Notes: generated by a model from the letters alone, not told the origin. A stretch of 64,000 nucleotides of DNA from Albidovulum marisflavi (GCF_025751435.1 NZ_JAOWKY010000001.1:487001-551000); one strand, 5' to 3'; shown: positions 44,122 to 53,641, counted from the first letter of the stretch. Program-made: numbers and translations.

Positions 44122-46158
44122 ATGAGGGCGCGCGGTCCATTCCTGGCGGCCGCGATGCTGTTCGCTGTCGGGCTGGCGCGCGACGGGTTCGATGACTGGG
44201 TGGCGGCAACCGCGCTGCCCCCGCTTTCGATCGAAACCTCGGTCGAGGTGCGTGACCGCGACGATGCGCTCTTGCGTGCCTTCACCGTCGCGGATGGGCG
44301 CTGGCGCCTGGAACCGGGACCCGTCGACCCGCTGTTCCCCGAGATGCTGATCGCCTACGAGGACCGGCGCTTTCACGACCACGCCGGCGTCGATCCGATG
44401 GCCATGCTCCGGGCCGCCGGGCAAGCCGTGTTCAACGGACGGATCGTCTCCGGCGGCTCGACGCTGACCATGCAGGTCGCGCGTCTGCTCGAGGGCGGCG
44501 GGACCGGGCGCTGGTCCGGAAAACTGCGCCAGATCCGCGTCGCGCTGGCGCTTGAGCGGCGGCTGACCAAGACCGGGATCCTTGACCTGTATCTGCGGCT
44601 GGCGCCCTATGGCGGCAATCTGGAAGGGGTGCGCGCCGCCTCGCTTGCCTATTTCGGCAAGGAGCCGCGGCACCTGACCGCCGCGCAGGCGGCGTTGCTG
44701 GTCGCGATCCCGCAAAGCCCCGAAGCGCGCCGCCCGGACCGGTTCGCGGCACGCGCCGAACAGGCGCGTGACCGCGTTCTGACGCGGATGGAAGCGGCGG
44801 GCATCCTGACCCCGGACCGCGTCGCGGCGGCAAGAAGCGAGCGTGTTGCAGCGCTTCGCCGCGACTTCCCCGATCATGCGCCGCTTCTGTCCGAGGCATT
44901 GCGGCGCGCCGACCGCTCGGCGCGGCTGCACCGGACAACGCTGAACGCGACGTTGCAGGCGGCGCTGGAAACCCTGGCGCAACAGGCCGCGCGCCGGGCC
45001 GGTGACCGGGTATCGGTCGCGATCGTCGTTGCCGATCACCGCAACGGCGAAATCCTTGCCTCGGTCGGAACCGCCGACTGGGGCGATGCTCGGCGGCAGG
45101 GGTTCGTCGACATGACGCGCGCCCTGCGGTCACCGGGATCGACGCTGAAGCCATTCGTCTACGCGCTCGCCTTCGATCAGGGGCTGGCGCACCCCGAAAC
45201 CCAGATCGACGACCGCCCGACCGCCTTTGGTACCTACGAGCCGCAGAACTTCGACCGGCAGTTCCGCGGAAGCCTGAGCGTGCGCGAGGCGCTGATCCAG
45301 TCGCTGAACATTCCCGTCGTCAGCCTGACCGAAGCCATCGGACCCGCGAACCTTCTGGCCGGTCTGCGCCGCGCCGGGGCGCGGGCCGAGGTGCCGGGCG
45401 GACAACCGGGCCTGGCCATCGCGCTTGGGGGGATAGGAATCTCCCTTCAGGACCTTGTCCAAATCTATGCGGGGCTTGCCCGGCTGGGCCGGCCCATGCG
45501 CCTGTCCGCCGTGCCGGGGGGTGCGTCGGAACTGCCGCAACGGCTGTTTGGGGCCCAGGCCGCATGGCTGGTGACCGACATCCTGTCCCGAATGCCGCCG
45601 CCCGCAGGTGGCGCACCTGGGCGACTGGCCTACAAGACCGGCACCAGCTACGGGCACCGCGACGCGCTGGCGGTGGGGTTCGACGGTGCGCATGTGGCGG
45701 GCGTCTGGATGGGGCGGGCGGACGGCACCCCGGTCCCCGGCGCGTTCGGCGGCGATCTGGCCGCGCCCATCCTGTTCGAGGTGTTCGGACGGCTGAAGCC
45801 GGGCTTCGATCCCCTGCCGCCTCCGCCGCCCGCCACGTTGATCCTTCCGAACGCGCGCCTGCCGCAACCGCTGCGTCAGTTCCGCCCGCGCGCAGCGGCG
45901 TTCAGCCTGGCGACGCCCGACGATCCCAAGGTAGCCTTTCCCCCCGACGGCGCCGTGATCGAAGCGCCAGACGGCATGCTTGCGGTGCGTCTGCGCGACG
46001 GCACGGCGCCCTTCCTTTGGCTGGTGAACGGTGCGCCCGTGGCCACGGGACAGACGGCGCGCGAAACGCTTCTGTCCCTGGGCGGGCGCGGCTTCTACCG
46101 TCTTTCGGTCATCGACGCCAAGGGCCGCGGCGCCACGGTGTCGGTCACGCTGAACTGA
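44122..46158 (+). CDS. pbpC: Penicillin-binding protein 1C
   Basis: 678 residues. One N-terminal hydrophobic segment, then the GT51 transglycosylase domain with its catalytic glutamate E80 in AYEDRRFHDHAGVD and SGGSTLTMQVARL, the transpeptidase domain with S340-T-L-K343 in SPGSTLKPFVYAL, SLN (IQSLNIP) and KTG (YKTGTSYG), and the BiPBP_C domain at the end (about 600-678). Directly follows the A2M gene with no gap, as in many Gram-negatives where the two are thought to cooperate in wall repair and defence against host or competitor attack. Confidence 0.95.
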   Translation: MRARGPFLAAAMLFAVGLARDGFDDWVAATALPPLSIETSVEVRDRDDALLRAFTVADGRWRLEPGPVDPLFPEMLIAYEDRRFHDHAGVDPMAMLRAAGQAVFNGRIVSGGSTLTMQVARLLEGGGTGRWSGKLRQIRVALALERRLTKTGILDLYLRLAPYGGNLEGVRAASLAYFGKEPRHLTAAQAALLVAIPQSPEARRPDRFAARAEQARDRVLTRMEAAGILTPDRVAAARSERVAALRRDFPDHAPLLSEALRRADRSARLHRTTLNATLQAALETLAQQAARRAGDRVSVAIVVADHRNGEILASVGTADWGDARRQGFVDMTRALRSPGSTLKPFVYALAFDQGLAHPETQIDDRPTAFGTYEPQNFDRQFRGSLSVREALIQSLNIPVVSLTEAIGPANLLAGLRRAGARAEVPGGQPGLAIALGGIGISLQDLVQIYAGLARLGRPMRLSAVPGGASELPQRLFGAQAAWLVTDILSRMPPPAGGAPGRLAYKTGTSYGHRDALAVGFDGAHVAGVWMGRADGTPVPGAFGGDLAAPILFEVFGRLKPGFDPLPPPPPATLILPNARLPQPLRQFRPRAAAFSLATPDDPKVAFPPDGAVIEAPDGMLAVRLRDGTAPFLWLVNGAPVATGQTARETLLSLGGRGFYRLSVIDAKGRGATVSVTLN

Positions 46159-46217
46159 CGGCTTGGCCTTGGCCGGACGCGCCGCTATGAAGACGGTCCG
46201 CAGTCATGGAGGACCCC

Positions 46218-48536
46218 TTGGACACGAGCCAGCGCATCGCCCGGACCATCGCCGAAGAGATCGGCGCCAAGCCCCAGCAGGTGAACGCCGCGGTGGAGCT
46301 TCTGGACGGGGGCGCGACGGTTCCCTTCGTCGCGCGCTACCGCAAGGAGGTGACGGGCGGCCTAGACGACACCCAGCTTCGCAAGCTGGCCGATCGTCTG
46401 GACTACCTGCGAGAGCTTGAAGCGCGGCGGGTGGCGATCCTGTCTTCGATCACCGAGCAGGGCAAGCTGACCGACGATCTGTCCGCCGCCATCGCCAGGG
46501 CCGAGACCAAGGCCGAGCTTGAGGACATCTACCTGCCCTACAAGCCCAAGCGGCGAACCAAGGCGATGATCGCGCGCGAAAACGGGCTGGGACCGCTGGC
46601 CGAGGCGATCCTGGCCGACCGCGCCGCGGATCCCGAGACGCTCGCGGCGGGCTACGTGACCGAGGCGGTGCCGACCGTGAAGGATGCGCTGACGGGCGCG
46701 CGCGACATCGTGGCCGAGGGCCTGACGGAAAACGCGGCGCTTCTGGGCGACCTGCGTGCCTTCATGCAGAAGGAGGCGGAGATCGTCGCCCGCGTCGTAC
46801 CGGGGCAGGAAGAGAAGGGCGCCAAGTATTCCGACTACTTCGCCCATTCCGAGCCTTGGTCGAAGATCGCGTCGCACCGCGCGCTGGCGATCCTGCGCGC
46901 GGCGAACGAAGGTGTCGTGACCATCGACATCGCCCCTGCGGGCGAGGATGGGGGCAAGCGGGCCGAGGCGATCGTGGCCGCCGCGCTGGCCACCCGCGGC
47001 ACGCTGCCGGGCGACCAGTGGCTGCGCGCCGCAGCGGGCTGGACCTGGCGGGTGAAGCTGTCGACCTCGATGATGCTCGAGCTTCTCTCGGACCTGCGCG
47101 GCCGCGCCCATGAAGAGGCGATCGGGGTGTTCGCGCGGAACCTCAAGGACCTGCTTCTGGCCGCGCCCGCGGGCGCGCGGGCGACGCTGGGCCTTGATCC
47201 CGGCATCCGAACCGGCGTGAAGGCAGCGGTCGTGGACGCGACCGGCAAGCTGATGGCGACGGCCACGCTTTATCCCTTCCCGCCCAAAAGCGATCTGGTC
47301 GGGGCCGAAGCGGCGCTTCTGGCGCTGATCGCGCGGCACGGCGTCGAGCTGATCGCCATCGGCAACGGCACGGCCAGCCGCGAAACCGAGCGCCTTGTCG
47401 CCGAGGCGCTGAAGCGCCTGCCCAAGGGCGTGCAGACACCGACCAAGGTCGTCGTGTCAGAGGCGGGGGCGTCGGTCTATTCGGCCTCGGAACTGGCCGC
47501 GAAGGAATTCCCCGATCTTGACGTGTCGCTGCGCGGCGCGGTTTCCATCGCGCGGCGCCTGCAGGACCCGCTGGCCGAACTGGTGAAGATCGAGCCGAAG
47601 TCGATCGGCGTCGGCCAGTACCAGCACGACGTCGACCAGTACCGCCTGGCCAAATCGCTGGAGGCGGTGGTCGAGGACGCCGTGAACGCGGTGGGTGTTG
47701 ACCTGAACACCGCCTCGGCCGCGCTGCTGACCCATGTGTCGGGCCTTGGGCCGGGACTGGCCGAAGCCATCGTCGCGCACAGGGATGCGAACGGGCCCTT
47801 CCGGTCGCGCAAGACACTTCTGGACGTGTCGCGGCTGGGGCCGCGGGCGTTCGAGCAATGCGCGGGCTTCCTGCGCATCCGCGAAGGCGAGGAGCCTCTG
47901 GATGCCTCAGCGGTCCATCCCGAAGCCTATGATGTCGCGCGCAGGATCGTGAAGGCCTGCGGGCGGGATATCCGCGCGCTGATGGGGGACACGAGCGCTC
48001 TGCGCAAGCTTCGCGCCGAGGATTTCGTGACCGGCAGCTTCGGTCTGCCGACTGTGCGTGACATCCTGGCGGAACTGGAAAAACCCGGCCGCGACCCGCG
48101 CCCCAGCTTCGTGACCGCGACCTTCGCGGAAGGCGTCGAGGACATCAAGGACCTGAAGCCCGGAATGGTCCTGGAAGGCACGGTGACGAACGTCGCGGCC
48201 TTCGGCGCCTTCGTCGATATCGGTGTGCACCAGGACGGTCTGGTCCATGTCAGCCAGCTGGCCGACCGCTTCGTCAAGGACCCGCATGAGGTCGTGAAGG
48301 CCGGTGACGTGGTGAAGGTTCGTGTCACCGAGGTCGACGTACCGCGCAAGCGCATCGGGCTGACGATGCGGAAGGACGGCGGAACGTCCGCACGCGAGGA
48401 CAAGGCCCTGCGCGGCGAAGGCCAGAGGCCCGGCGGCGGCAAGCCCGGTGCGGCGAAGCGCCCGATGAGCACCGGTCCCGCGCCATCGCAAGGCGCCTTC
48501 GGCGCGGCGCTGATGGACGCGCTGAAGAAACGCTGA
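46218..48536 (+). CDS. tex: Tex-family RNA-binding transcription accessory protein
   Basis: About 772 residues with the Tex domain order: N-terminal HTH-like region (RIARTIAEEIGAK, RYRKEVTGGLDD), YqgF-like RNase H fold (LGLDPGIRTGVKAAVVD, about 328-345), helix-hairpin-helix (VDLNTASAALLTHVSGLGPGLAEAIV, in part) and a C-terminal S1 domain (GMVLEGTVTNVAAFGAFVDIGVHQDGLVHVS, in part). Tex binds nucleic acid and influences transcription and stress tolerance. The start is between an ATG at 46206 with no ribosome-binding site and a TTG at 46218 with GGAGG five bases before it; I prefer the TTG. Confidence 0.93.
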   Translation: MDTSQRIARTIAEEIGAKPQQVNAAVELLDGGATVPFVARYRKEVTGGLDDTQLRKLADRLDYLRELEARRVAILSSITEQGKLTDDLSAAIARAETKAELEDIYLPYKPKRRTKAMIARENGLGPLAEAILADRAADPETLAAGYVTEAVPTVKDALTGARDIVAEGLTENAALLGDLRAFMQKEAEIVARVVPGQEEKGAKYSDYFAHSEPWSKIASHRALAILRAANEGVVTIDIAPAGEDGGKRAEAIVAAALATRGTLPGDQWLRAAAGWTWRVKLSTSMMLELLSDLRGRAHEEAIGVFARNLKDLLLAAPAGARATLGLDPGIRTGVKAAVVDATGKLMATATLYPFPPKSDLVGAEAALLALIARHGVELIAIGNGTASRETERLVAEALKRLPKGVQTPTKVVVSEAGASVYSASELAAKEFPDLDVSLRGAVSIARRLQDPLAELVKIEPKSIGVGQYQHDVDQYRLAKSLEAVVEDAVNAVGVDLNTASAALLTHVSGLGPGLAEAIVAHRDANGPFRSRKTLLDVSRLGPRAFEQCAGFLRIREGEEPLDASAVHPEAYDVARRIVKACGRDIRALMGDTSALRKLRAEDFVTGSFGLPTVRDILAELEKPGRDPRPSFVTATFAEGVEDIKDLKPGMVLEGTVTNVAAFGAFVDIGVHQDGLVHVSQLADRFVKDPHEVVKAGDVVKVRVTEVDVPRKRIGLTMRKDGGTSAREDKALRGEGQRPGGGKPGAAKRPMSTGPAPSQGAFGAALMDALKKR

Positions 48537-48548
48537 GGCCAAGACGAA

Positions 48549-48572
48549 ATCGGCGCCCCATGGGGCGCCGAT
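48549..48572. terminator. Perfect 24-bp palindrome between tex and asd
   Basis: ATCGGCGCCCCA followed by its exact reverse complement, lying 12 bases after the tex stop and 22 bases before the asd end. Two genes converge here, so a symmetric hairpin could end transcription from both sides. T-runs are weak (CCCTTT on the right, TTTCGTCTT on the left). Confidence 0.65.
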
Positions 48573-48594
48573 GGGTGTCCCTTTGCCGGGAGGA

Positions 48595-49617
48595 TCAGCC
48601 CTTCTTGAGGCAGCGGTTGCCCAGCGTCTCGGCGATCTGAACGGCGTTCAGCGCCGCGCCCTTGCGCAGGTTGTCGCTGACGCACCACAGGTTCAGGCCG
48701 TTGTCGATCGTCGAGTCCTGGCGGATGCGGCTGATATAGGTCGCGTATTCGCCAACGCATTCGATCGGCGTGATGTAGCCGCCGTTTTCGCGCTTGTCGA
48801 CGACCATGATGCCGGGCGCCTCGCGCAGGATGTCGCGGGCCTCGTCCTCATCCAGGAAATCCTCGAATTCGAGGTTGATGGCCTCGGAGTGGCCCACGAA
48901 GACGGGCACACGCACGCAGGTCGCGGTGACCTTGATCGACTTGTCCAGGATCTTCTTGGTCTCAGCGACCATCTTCCATTCTTCCTTGGTCTCGCCGGAG
49001 TCCATGAAGACGTCGATGTGCGGGATGACGTTGAAGGCGATCTGCTTGGTGAACTTCTTGGGCGCGACGTCGTCGGTCGGGTTGTAGATCGACTTGGTCT
49101 GGTCCCAAAGCTCGTCGATGCCGGCCTTGCCCGCGCCCGAAACGGACTGGTAGGTCGAGACCACGACGCGCTTGATCCGGGCGCGGTCGTGCAGCGGCTT
49201 CAGCGCGACGACCATCTGCGCGGTCGAGCAGTTGGGGTTCGCGATGATGTTCTTGTTCTTGTATTGCTCGACCGCTTCCGGGTTCACTTCCGGCACGACC
49301 AGCGGGATCTCCGGGTCGTAGCGATAGAGCGAGGAGTTGTCGATCACGACGCAGCCCGCCGCGGCGGCCTTGGGTGCATAGACCTTCGTGGCCTCGGATC
49401 CCACCGCGAACAGCGCGATGTCCCAGCCGGCGAAGTCGAACGTGTCGAGGTCCTTGGTCTTGAGGGTCTTGTCGCCGAACGAAACCTCGGTGCCAAGCGA
49501 CTTGCGGCTGGCAAGCGCGGCGATCTCGTCGACGGGGAATTCCCGCTCGGCGAGGATGTTCAGCATTTCGCGGCCCACATTCCCCGTGGCGCCGGCGACA
49601 ACGACCTTGTAGCCCAT
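48595..49617 (-). CDS. asd: Aspartate-semialdehyde dehydrogenase
   Basis: 340 residues. The nucleotide-binding start MGYKVVVAGATGNVGREML, the active-site cysteine in IIANPNCSTAQMVVALKPL and the C-terminal HSEAINLEFE are diagnostic. The enzyme reduces aspartyl phosphate to the semialdehyde in the lysine/diaminopimelate, threonine and methionine pathways. ATG 49617 is preceded by GAGACCCCAG; the frame to 49632 adds five unlikely residues. Single gene, converging on tex. Confidence 0.96.
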   Translation of the reverse strand: MGYKVVVAGATGNVGREMLNILAEREFPVDEIAALASRKSLGTEVSFGDKTLKTKDLDTFDFAGWDIALFAVGSEATKVYAPKAAAAGCVVIDNSSLYRYDPEIPLVVPEVNPEAVEQYKNKNIIANPNCSTAQMVVALKPLHDRARIKRVVVSTYQSVSGAGKAGIDELWDQTKSIYNPTDDVAPKKFTKQIAFNVIPHIDVFMDSGETKEEWKMVAETKKILDKSIKVTATCVRVPVFVGHSEAINLEFEDFLDEDEARDILREAPGIMVVDKRENGGYITPIECVGEYATYISRIRQDSTIDNGLNLWCVSDNLRKGAALNAVQIAETLGNRCLKKG

Positions 49618-49704
49618 CTGGGGTCTCCTCACGTTAAAGACGAGGCCCCTTAGCCGAAAGCGGTGCGTAATGAAAGGGCAAGTTGCGGCACTGCGGCGAA
49701 TGTC

Positions 49705-50325
49705 TCAGCCAGCGGTCAGCCGGATCCGCGGGTCGCGGGCGATCAGGGCATCGACCCAGGCCTTCTCCGCCGCGAAATCGTGCGGGACCTGCGCCGCGCC
49801 GCGGCTGCCGGTCAGGGAAAGCGAGGCGAAGAAGTCGAAACCGTAGAGGTCAAGGGCGGACAGGTCGCTTGTTGCCAGCAGGTCGATCATCATCAGTCCG
49901 GTCGTGGGCGGGGCGCCAAGTGCGTCGCGCAACCTGGTCCAGTCGCCAAGCGGGTAGAGATAGAAGCCGGGAGAGTTGGCGACGCCCCAGGGCAGACGCT
50001 TTCGCTTGTGCGACATCCACAGGATGCGGGACGGCGCAAGCCGTGCCAGATCGCCCGCGCCGGGACGAACCGCCAGCGCAAGCCAGTCGGTGCGGGTGCC
50101 GTGGCTTTCGGCTTCGGGCATCGGCGCGCGGTTGATGCGGATGACCAGGTCCGCGGCGTCGATCGCGCGGCCGGAATGACCCTGCGCCAGGGAACGGGCA
50201 TTGCCGACCAGGGCGACACGCTTTCCCGCAAGTTCCGCCATGAGGGCCGGACGCGGATCGGACAGCGCCGAAATCGGCGCCTCTTGCCGCAGTGTCCGTG
50301 CGATCAGGAAGCGCAGGCGGTTCAA
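49705..50325 (-). CDS. Sialyltransferase-like glycosyltransferase (GT29 family)
   Basis: 206 residues. The central segment RVALVGNARSLAQG...IDAADLVIRINRAP...GTRTDW (about residues 35-85) matches the large sialylmotif of GT29 enzymes, TTGLMMIDLLA...LDLYGFDF matches the small motif (about 140-168), and VPHDFAAEK supplies the late histidine. GT29 members move sialic acid from CMP-sialic acid; several bacterial homologues are uncharacterised. There is no signal or membrane helix. Its start overlaps the stop of the upstream acyltransferase gene (ATGA), so it probably modifies a glycolipid or lipooligosaccharide. No sialic-acid synthesis genes are in the window. Confidence 0.75.
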   Translation of the reverse strand: MNRLRFLIARTLRQEAPISALSDPRPALMAELAGKRVALVGNARSLAQGHSGRAIDAADLVIRINRAPMPEAESHGTRTDWLALAVRPGAGDLARLAPSRILWMSHKRKRLPWGVANSPGFYLYPLGDWTRLRDALGAPPTTGLMMIDLLATSDLSALDLYGFDFFASLSLTGSRGAAQVPHDFAAEKAWVDALIARDPRIRLTAG

Positions 50326-51296
50326 GGTGCCTCCTCCGCCTGCTCGTCATCCGGCTTCTCGCCGGCGCGCATGCCCTTCCAGCGCCGATGCGTCCAGAGC
50401 CACTGGTCCATGTGGGCGCGCACCTGGCGTTCCAGGTCGTCGTTCAGCGCCTGTGTCATGGTCATCGCGTCGGAAGGTTCGACCGGTTCGTCAAACCACA
50501 GCGTGAAACCGCCGTCATCGCGCCGGATGCCGTAACAGGGCAGAAGCAGCGCGTCATAGCGCAGCGCCATCTCTGCGACCGCAAGCCCGGTCATCGCCGG
50601 GCGGCCCATGAACATCAACGGCTCGCCGAGGCCGGTATGCTGGTCCAGAACGACGCCCACCATGCCGCCTTCGCGCAGGAAGCGGACCATCGCGGCCATG
50701 CCCTGACGGGTCCGGGAAAACAGGGGCTGCCCGATGCGCGAGATCGTGGCGACGTAGTGTTCGTTGAAGAAGGGGTTGCGCATGGGCTTGTACAGCCCGC
50801 CCACGCGATATCCGCGCGCGATCAGCGCTGCGCGCAGCGAATCGTAGTTCCCGATATGGCCCGTCACCAGCATCACGCCGCGACCCGTCCGGTGCGCCTG
50901 TTCCAGCGCGGCGACGCCCGGGCCCTGGAAGGGTTCATCCCGCACCCGTGCCTTCAGGTCCTCTGGCGAATACAATTCCACGATGGTCCGGCCCATGTTC
51001 GCGGGCACGGCGCGTATCATCCGGCTCACCTCGGCCTCGGGCAGCTCCGGCAGGACCAGCGCCAGGTTTTCCCTGACCCGCTTGCGAAAGCCCGCCAGCG
51101 GCGCGACCACGCCCGAGACGAAGCGTGCGCCAAGCGTCCTGCGCGTGTCGAACGGCACCAGCCGAAGGGCCGCCAGAACTCCGCGGATCGCGCGATCGGT
51201 GATCCAGTAGTTCAGGCGGCGCAGTTTCTTGGCGATGTTCGGTGCTTCGGTCACGGTCTCGGGCGGGTTCGGAGGCCGGCGGGACGCCTGTGCCAT
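50322..51296 (-). CDS. LpxL/HtrB-type lipid acyltransferase
   Basis: 324 residues of the lysophospholipid/lauroyl acyltransferase family. The catalytic H-x4-D motif is seen in VTGHIGNYDSLR (about residue 138), with GGLYKPMRNPFFNEH, RQGMAAMVRFLREGGMVGVVLDQH and the C-terminal QWLWTHRRWKG. Members add secondary acyl chains to lipid A or to related lipids at the inner membrane. I choose ATG 51296; a TTG at 51320 gives eight more residues. Followed by the GT29-like gene in the same operon. Confidence 0.85.
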   Translation of the reverse strand: MAQASRRPPNPPETVTEAPNIAKKLRRLNYWITDRAIRGVLAALRLVPFDTRRTLGARFVSGVVAPLAGFRKRVRENLALVLPELPEAEVSRMIRAVPANMGRTIVELYSPEDLKARVRDEPFQGPGVAALEQAHRTGRGVMLVTGHIGNYDSLRAALIARGYRVGGLYKPMRNPFFNEHYVATISRIGQPLFSRTRQGMAAMVRFLREGGMVGVVLDQHTGLGEPLMFMGRPAMTGLAVAEMALRYDALLLPCYGIRRDDGGFTLWFDEPVEPSDAMTMTQALNDDLERQVRAHMDQWLWTHRRWKGMRAGEKPDDEQAEEAP

Positions 51297-51361
51297 CAAG
51301 GTTGATCTCTGGTAGCCCAAGGGCCTGCGTCATGCAACGTGCCGGGTCCCTGGCGCCGGCT

Positions 51362-52411
51362 TCAATCCTGCGCCAGGAGGTCCTTGTAGATCGCGACCAG
51401 ACGCTCTGCCTCTCCTTCGATCCGGTGATTGGCCAGGACGTGCGCGCGGCTGGCGGGGCCAGATTCGGACAGGCGGGCAGGGTCGTCGATCCAGTGCGCG
51501 ATGGCATGGGCCAGCGCCGGGACATCGCCGGCGGGCACCAGCGTTCCGGTCCTGCCCTCCTCGACCAGTTCCTCGAACGCGCCGACGCGGGTGGCGACGA
51601 CGGGAACGCCGCAGGCCATGGCCTCAAGCGGGGTCAGGCCGAAGCCCTCCCACCGTTGCGGGGCGACGTAAAGGTCAAGCACGCGGTACCAGTCCGCGAT
51701 CCGGTCCACCGTCACCTCGGGCGGGAAGAGGATGCGATCGGACAGCCCCGCCGCGGCGACGGCGTCGCGAAGGCCCGCAAGAAACGCCGTGTGCTCTGAC
51801 GTCGCGCGGCCCATGACGACGGCAACCGCCTGCGGCCGGTCCCGCAGCAAGCGGATCGCCGCATCCACGAAGGCGTCGGTTCCCTTCTGCGCGCGGATGC
51901 GGCCGTAACAGCCGAATATCACCGCATTCTCGGGCAGGCCCAGGCCGCGCCGAAGCGCCGCGCGATCCGCGGGCGGGGAAAAGCCCGCGGTTTCAATTCC
52001 GTGCAGCACGACGTCGGCTGGCCGGTCAAGATAGGCGGCGGTCTTGCGCGAGGTCGCGATCACCCTGTCCATGCGTCCGATCAGCCACTTTGTATAGCGG
52101 CTGTGCTTGCGCTGCGAGGCGGAGGTGAACAGAAGTTTCAGCCTGCGGCGCAGGATGTGGCGCAGGAAAAGCCCCAGCAGCATCTCCGTGTTGCGCCGCG
52201 CATGCCACACCCGAAGCCGGTCGCGCGGCAGCACGAAGCAGCGCCATAGCGGCAGATGGGGGATGTCCGACGGCAGGCCGGGGCCTGTCGCGGCGATGCC
52301 GATCATGCCCGACTGAATCGGGACAAGCCGCGCGATCGTGGCCGTGACGCCCGACAGGCGCCGCTTCAGGTTCGGCGCGATCACTTCGATATCGGAGGTG
52401 TCCATCCGCAT
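51362..52411 (-). CDS. GT4-family glycosyltransferase
   Basis: 349 residues, GT-B fold. The donor-binding E-x7-E motif is in EGFGLTPLEAMACGVPVVATRVG (about 262-284, in part), and the sugar-nucleotide region begins VIFGCYGRIRAQKGTDAF. It resembles lipopolysaccharide-core mannosyl or galactosyl transferases of the GT4 family. ATG 52411 has AAAGGAAG at good spacing, while the GTG at 52426 does not. It precedes the acyltransferase and GT29-like genes on the same strand, 65 bases away, supporting a shared role in envelope glycolipid assembly. Confidence 0.88.
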   Translation of the reverse strand: MRMDTSDIEVIAPNLKRRLSGVTATIARLVPIQSGMIGIAATGPGLPSDIPHLPLWRCFVLPRDRLRVWHARRNTEMLLGLFLRHILRRRLKLLFTSASQRKHSRYTKWLIGRMDRVIATSRKTAAYLDRPADVVLHGIETAGFSPPADRAALRRGLGLPENAVIFGCYGRIRAQKGTDAFVDAAIRLLRDRPQAVAVVMGRATSEHTAFLAGLRDAVAAAGLSDRILFPPEVTVDRIADWYRVLDLYVAPQRWEGFGLTPLEAMACGVPVVATRVGAFEELVEEGRTGTLVPAGDVPALAHAIAHWIDDPARLSESGPASRAHVLANHRIEGEAERLVAIYKDLLAQD

Positions 52412-52462
52412 GACGCTTCCTTTCACGACCTGCCTAGCGCAGGCGGTGCCGGGCCGGAAGCC

Positions 52463-53641
52463 TCAATCGGGGGCTTCCCGGCTGAACAGATAGATCGCGA
52501 GCCCAAGGACAAGGGGGGCAAGGAAGAAGATCATCAGCGCCGAATAGGCCGCTTCCGCGGTGTTGCCCGAAGCCATCCGGAACACCGACCCCGAACTGAA
52601 TTGCAGGATGCCGGCGCCGCCGATCCCGAACATGTTCAGGAACGTCACGCCCCGGCCGATCAGATGCGGCGGAAAGAATGCGCGCCCATGCGCCATGATC
52701 GCCGGGAAGGACGCACCGAAAAGTCCAAGCGCGGCAAGAAAGGCCGTCACGCCCCAGAACCCCGCGTCGGGCATGGCGGCCAGAACGGCGATCGCGACCG
52801 CCGCCAGCACGTTGCCGCAGAAGACGACCCATTTGCGCGTACGGAACAGCCGGTCCAGCGGGCCGTAGGCAAAGTTGCCCGCCACCATGGCCAGGCCCAT
52901 CGCAAGCGTGGCCGTGCCGATGCGCGTGCTGTCGGCGCCGTAGAGGTCGCTCAGCATCGGGCCGGCCCAGAGGCCCCTGATCGAGGCTGCGGGCGCATAG
53001 GCCACGGCCATCAGCGGCAGGATCGCCCAGAAGCCCGGCAGCTTCAGCAGGTCCAGCACCGATCCGCGCTGACCGTTGGCGGCAGTGATGCGCTCGGGAT
53101 CGCGGATGCAGATTGCCAGCGTGGCCGCCACGGCCAGCGTCGTCGCCGCCAGCCCGAACAGCGCCGCGCGCCAGCCGACCGCCGCGACAAGCATCGCCAG
53201 CGGCGCAGAACCCGCGATGTTCCCAAGCGAGCCGAAGCCGATGATCATCCCGGCCAGCGTTCCGAAGACGGCGGGCGAGTAGATGCGCGCGAAGATGAAA
53301 TAGCTCGCCATCAGGACGGGCGAACATCCGATGCCGATCAGCACCATCGCGGCGTGGATGGCCACCGGTCCCTGGGCCAGCGCAAAGATCAGTGCCCCGC
53401 CCGCGCCGCCCAGGGCCAGAAGCGCCGAGGCGGTGATCCGCGGTCCGACGCGGTCCAGCGCCACGCCGACGGGCATCTGCATCACCGCGAAAGAAAAGAA
53501 CCAAAGCCCCGAGGATATCGCGAGATCCGCCGGGGTCACGCCGATTTCCGAGCCAAGGACCGGGGCAAGGACGGCAAGGAAGGCGCGATAGAACTGGCTC
53601 AGCACATAGCCGAGGATCAGAACGAAAATACCCAGACGCAA
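52463..53641 (-). CDS. MFS transporter
   Basis: 392 residues with twelve hydrophobic helices, the usual layout of the major facilitator superfamily. Loop 2-3 carries a motif-A-like GVALDRVGPRI. It appears to start with a TTG at 53641, with GGGAGAG seven to ten bases before. Family branch resembles the nitrate/cyanate or NNP-like and drug:proton groups, but I cannot assign a substrate. It lies 38 bases after the MttB-family gene and could be co-transcribed. Confidence 0.87.
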   Translation of the reverse strand: MRLGIFVLILGYVLSQFYRAFLAVLAPVLGSEIGVTPADLAISSGLWFFSFAVMQMPVGVALDRVGPRITASALLALGGAGGALIFALAQGPVAIHAAMVLIGIGCSPVLMASYFIFARIYSPAVFGTLAGMIIGFGSLGNIAGSAPLAMLVAAVGWRAALFGLAATTLAVAATLAICIRDPERITAANGQRGSVLDLLKLPGFWAILPLMAVAYAPAASIRGLWAGPMLSDLYGADSTRIGTATLAMGLAMVAGNFAYGPLDRLFRTRKWVVFCGNVLAAVAIAVLAAMPDAGFWGVTAFLAALGLFGASFPAIMAHGRAFFPPHLIGRGVTFLNMFGIGGAGILQFSSGSVFRMASGNTAEAAYSALMIFFLAPLVLGLAIYLFSREAPD

